The position numbers and the translations under genes are program-made. Below the pieces are notes generated by a model. It was not told the DNA's origin and ran no database searches. It worked only from the letters and a program-made list of their open reading frames with translations. From Dyadobacter linearis (lineage in GTDB: Bacteria; Bacteroidota; Bacteroidia; Cytophagales; Spirosomataceae), in contig NZ_CAJRAU010000005.1 of the NCBI RefSeq assembly GCF_907165045.1, forward strand, positions 310,001 through 374,000: a stretch of 64,000 nucleotides of DNA, written 5' to 3'. Positions 62,478-64,000 of the stretch are shown here, piece after piece (position 1 is the stretch's first letter; each line of letters begins with the position of its first letter).

Positions 62478-64000
62478 ATGCGGATATCCTTTACGGTTTT
62501 AACAAGAAAGTTTGCGGCAAATCTGCTGTTTTTGGCACTACTTCCCACCCTAATTTTCGCACAGCATAGTAATTTCATTGACCCTGTTGCTGATCAGGAA
62601 ATACCTGAATCGCGTGAAATGGAAGATCACAAATCGCGGCTCCGGAAAAATCCTAACATAGCCGCATTTCAGTTTGTAAAGCTGAATGCATTAGCTACTT
62701 CTCAGCGGGACGGAGTACTGCTGCTGCGGGTCCCAGGCATCACAAACCCTATCGCCGCCGAAGCGACCCACGTGGAATACCACGATGAGCTCAACTACGA
62801 ATGGATTGGAAAGACGGACGATGGACTTGGGACTGTGATTGTATTGTCAAAAGAAGGCCGGATATGCGCCCACATCTCCACGCCGCAGGGCGTTTACGAA
62901 ATCTTTCCGGCTCCCGGCAATCTGTATTCCCTACAAGAAATTGACCCGCTGAAAGCCGGCGACGTAGGTTGTGCGACGACAAGCGAGGACCGAACGGGAG
63001 GTCGCGAAAATGCAGAATATATCCCAGCGGCACCGGAGCCCACTCAATCCAACCCGATCGCCGATGCGAATGCAAAATTATATCCCTGCCAGCCGCTTGT
63101 GAACCCCCGGGTGCTGATTCTGTACACAGCAAAAGCATTGCAGTTAGCTGGGAATGTAGCTACTATAACAGACCAGGCAAACTTGTCTATCGCCCAATTC
63201 AATAGTACCATTTACAACAGTGGAATAACAAGTAATGCAGTACTTACATTAGCTGGCGTAGCCGCTTTGGATCTCCCCGAAACTAATAACAGCATGAATG
63301 GCGATGTCACTAAATTGACGTCAAATGCAACTGCTCAAAATTTAAGAAATCAGTATCAGGCCGATTTGGTCGTGCTGTTTACCAATGGGAACTACATTCC
63401 ACGAGGTGTAACAGCAGAACCGTTTTTCAATAATTCGACCGCATTCGCAATTGTCCAAATTTTAAATGCAGTATCTAATAAGACGTTTGCGCACGAAGTG
63501 GGCCATATTTATGGCTGCAGGCACGATGGAGAATCTGGTAGTCCACAATATGCGCAGGGGCATAATATGAAAAACGGATTAGGTATCGTGACGGATCGCA
63601 CAATGATGAGCACCAACACTGCTGATGGAAGTAATCGACTCCTCCACTTTTCAAATCCTAATATTAGCGTAAGTGGGAAAGCAACAGGCACTGTCGCGAA
63701 TAATAATAACGCAAAGCGGATTAGTGAAACACACCTGACAGTCGGAGATTTTCGACCAAACCCAGCTCCACCGCTGGTAGCTTACATTGACGGCCCCACT
63801 TATGTTACTACCCAGGGAGGAAAAAATTATGAACTAAATTATAGCTGTGGCATCGCTCCGTACTCCATTGCCTGGCAATACAGTTACGATGGCGTCAATT
63901 ACACCATGTCCAACATCACAACAGATATTTTCACTTGGTACTTTTATCAGAATCAGAAAATATATCTGAAAGGTACCGTGACGGCCGGCGGAAAGTCAAC
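62478..64000 (+). CDS. Secreted metzincin metalloprotease (reprolysin/pappalysin-like), 3' end outside window
   Basis: At least 507 residues, open to the window edge. Signal peptide LTRKFAANLLFLALLPTLIFAQ. A pro-domain of about 170 residues follows. The zinc site HEVGHIYGCRHD matches the metzincin HExxHxxGxxHD pattern, with a downstream Met-turn candidate RTMMST. After the catalytic domain an Ig-like module begins (PPLVAYIDGPTYVTTQGG), as in T9SS cargo proteins; the sorting tail would be beyond the window. Probably digests extracellular proteins. Confidence 0.88.
   Translation, partial: MRISFTVLTRKFAANLLFLALLPTLIFAQHSNFIDPVADQEIPESREMEDHKSRLRKNPNIAAFQFVKLNALATSQRDGVLLLRVPGITNPIAAEATHVEYHDELNYEWIGKTDDGLGTVIVLSKEGRICAHISTPQGVYEIFPAPGNLYSLQEIDPLKAGDVGCATTSEDRTGGRENAEYIPAAPEPTQSNPIADANAKLYPCQPLVNPRVLILYTAKALQLAGNVATITDQANLSIAQFNSTIYNSGITSNAVLTLAGVAALDLPETNNSMNGDVTKLTSNATAQNLRNQYQADLVVLFTNGNYIPRGVTAEPFFNNSTAFAIVQILNAVSNKTFAHEVGHIYGCRHDGESGSPQYAQGHNMKNGLGIVTDRTMMSTNTADGSNRLLHFSNPNISVSGKATGTVANNNNAKRISETHLTVGDFRPNPAPPLVAYIDGPTYVTTQGGKNYELNYSCGIAPYSIAWQYSYDGVNYTMSNITTDIFTWYFYQNQKIYLKGTVTAGGKS

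Overview
This 64 kb window looks like chromosomal core DNA of a Bacteroidota bacterium, most likely order Cytophagales and close to Dyadobacter/Spirosomataceae. The genus is inferred from overall gene character, not from a marker. The evidence is: proteins ending in type IX secretion (T9SS) type A and type B sorting domains; a three-gene sdhC-sdhA-sdhB operon; Bacteroidota-restricted families (DUF3127, DUF5606-like, SPOR lipoprotein); and at least five upstream regions with the Bacteroidota sigma promoter pattern TTG-N18..20-TAnnTTTG. There is no rRNA, CRISPR array, insertion sequence or prophage. One tRNA (Gln, TTG) is present. No gene-free stretch exceeds 300 bases.

Layout. 1-5 kb: a truncated hybrid histidine kinase, lpdA, a small four-helix-bundle (S23/IVP) gene flanked by decameric GTCA repeats in inverted orientation, and prfB with its programmed +1 frameshift. 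5-7.5 kb: an antitoxin, a RelE-like toxin and an alpha/beta hydrolase whose reading frames overlap, then an MHS-type MFS transporter. 7.5-11.5 kb (minus strand): a sodium:solute symporter, a DapA/NanA-family aldolase-lyase, a sigma-region-2-only protein and an AraC regulator, possibly one catabolic locus. 11.6-19.7 kb: TVP38-like membrane protein, metB, DUF3127, AlbA_2 protein, DUF2795, cutC, penicillin acylase, a small membrane protein and OmpH/Skp. 19.7-23.4 kb: succinate dehydrogenase. 23.6-29.6 kb: two tandem secreted paralogues whose last 689 residues are almost identical. 29.6-37.2 kb: fabD, tRNA-Gln, TetR regulator, polysaccharide flippase, MlaE/MlaF-type ABC genes, SDR, ROK kinase and GT2. 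37.3-48.3 kb: T9SS-exported esterase, a multispanning glycosyltransferase-like protein, murB, SPOR lipoprotein, gmd, thioredoxin, engB, DUF5606, deoC, GT4 and KAS III. 48.4-64 kb: M1 peptidase, meaB, lipoproteins, a 58-residue membrane ORF next to a diacylglycerol-kinase-like gene, eIF1/SUI1, MacB-like permease, gamma-glutamyltransferase, cupin, Nudix, YtxH, SIMPL, MarR and a metzincin protease cut by the window edge.

Most of the content is housekeeping and envelope biology: respiration, cell-wall and polysaccharide precursors, lipid synthesis and transport, and protein export. The most unusual signals are the helically phased repeat array around the S23 gene, the concerted evolution of the tandem T9SS cargo genes, the sigma-2-only protein, and an SSB-like C-terminal tip on the DUF3127 protein. 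Gene functions are assigned from motifs read by eye; no database search was possible.
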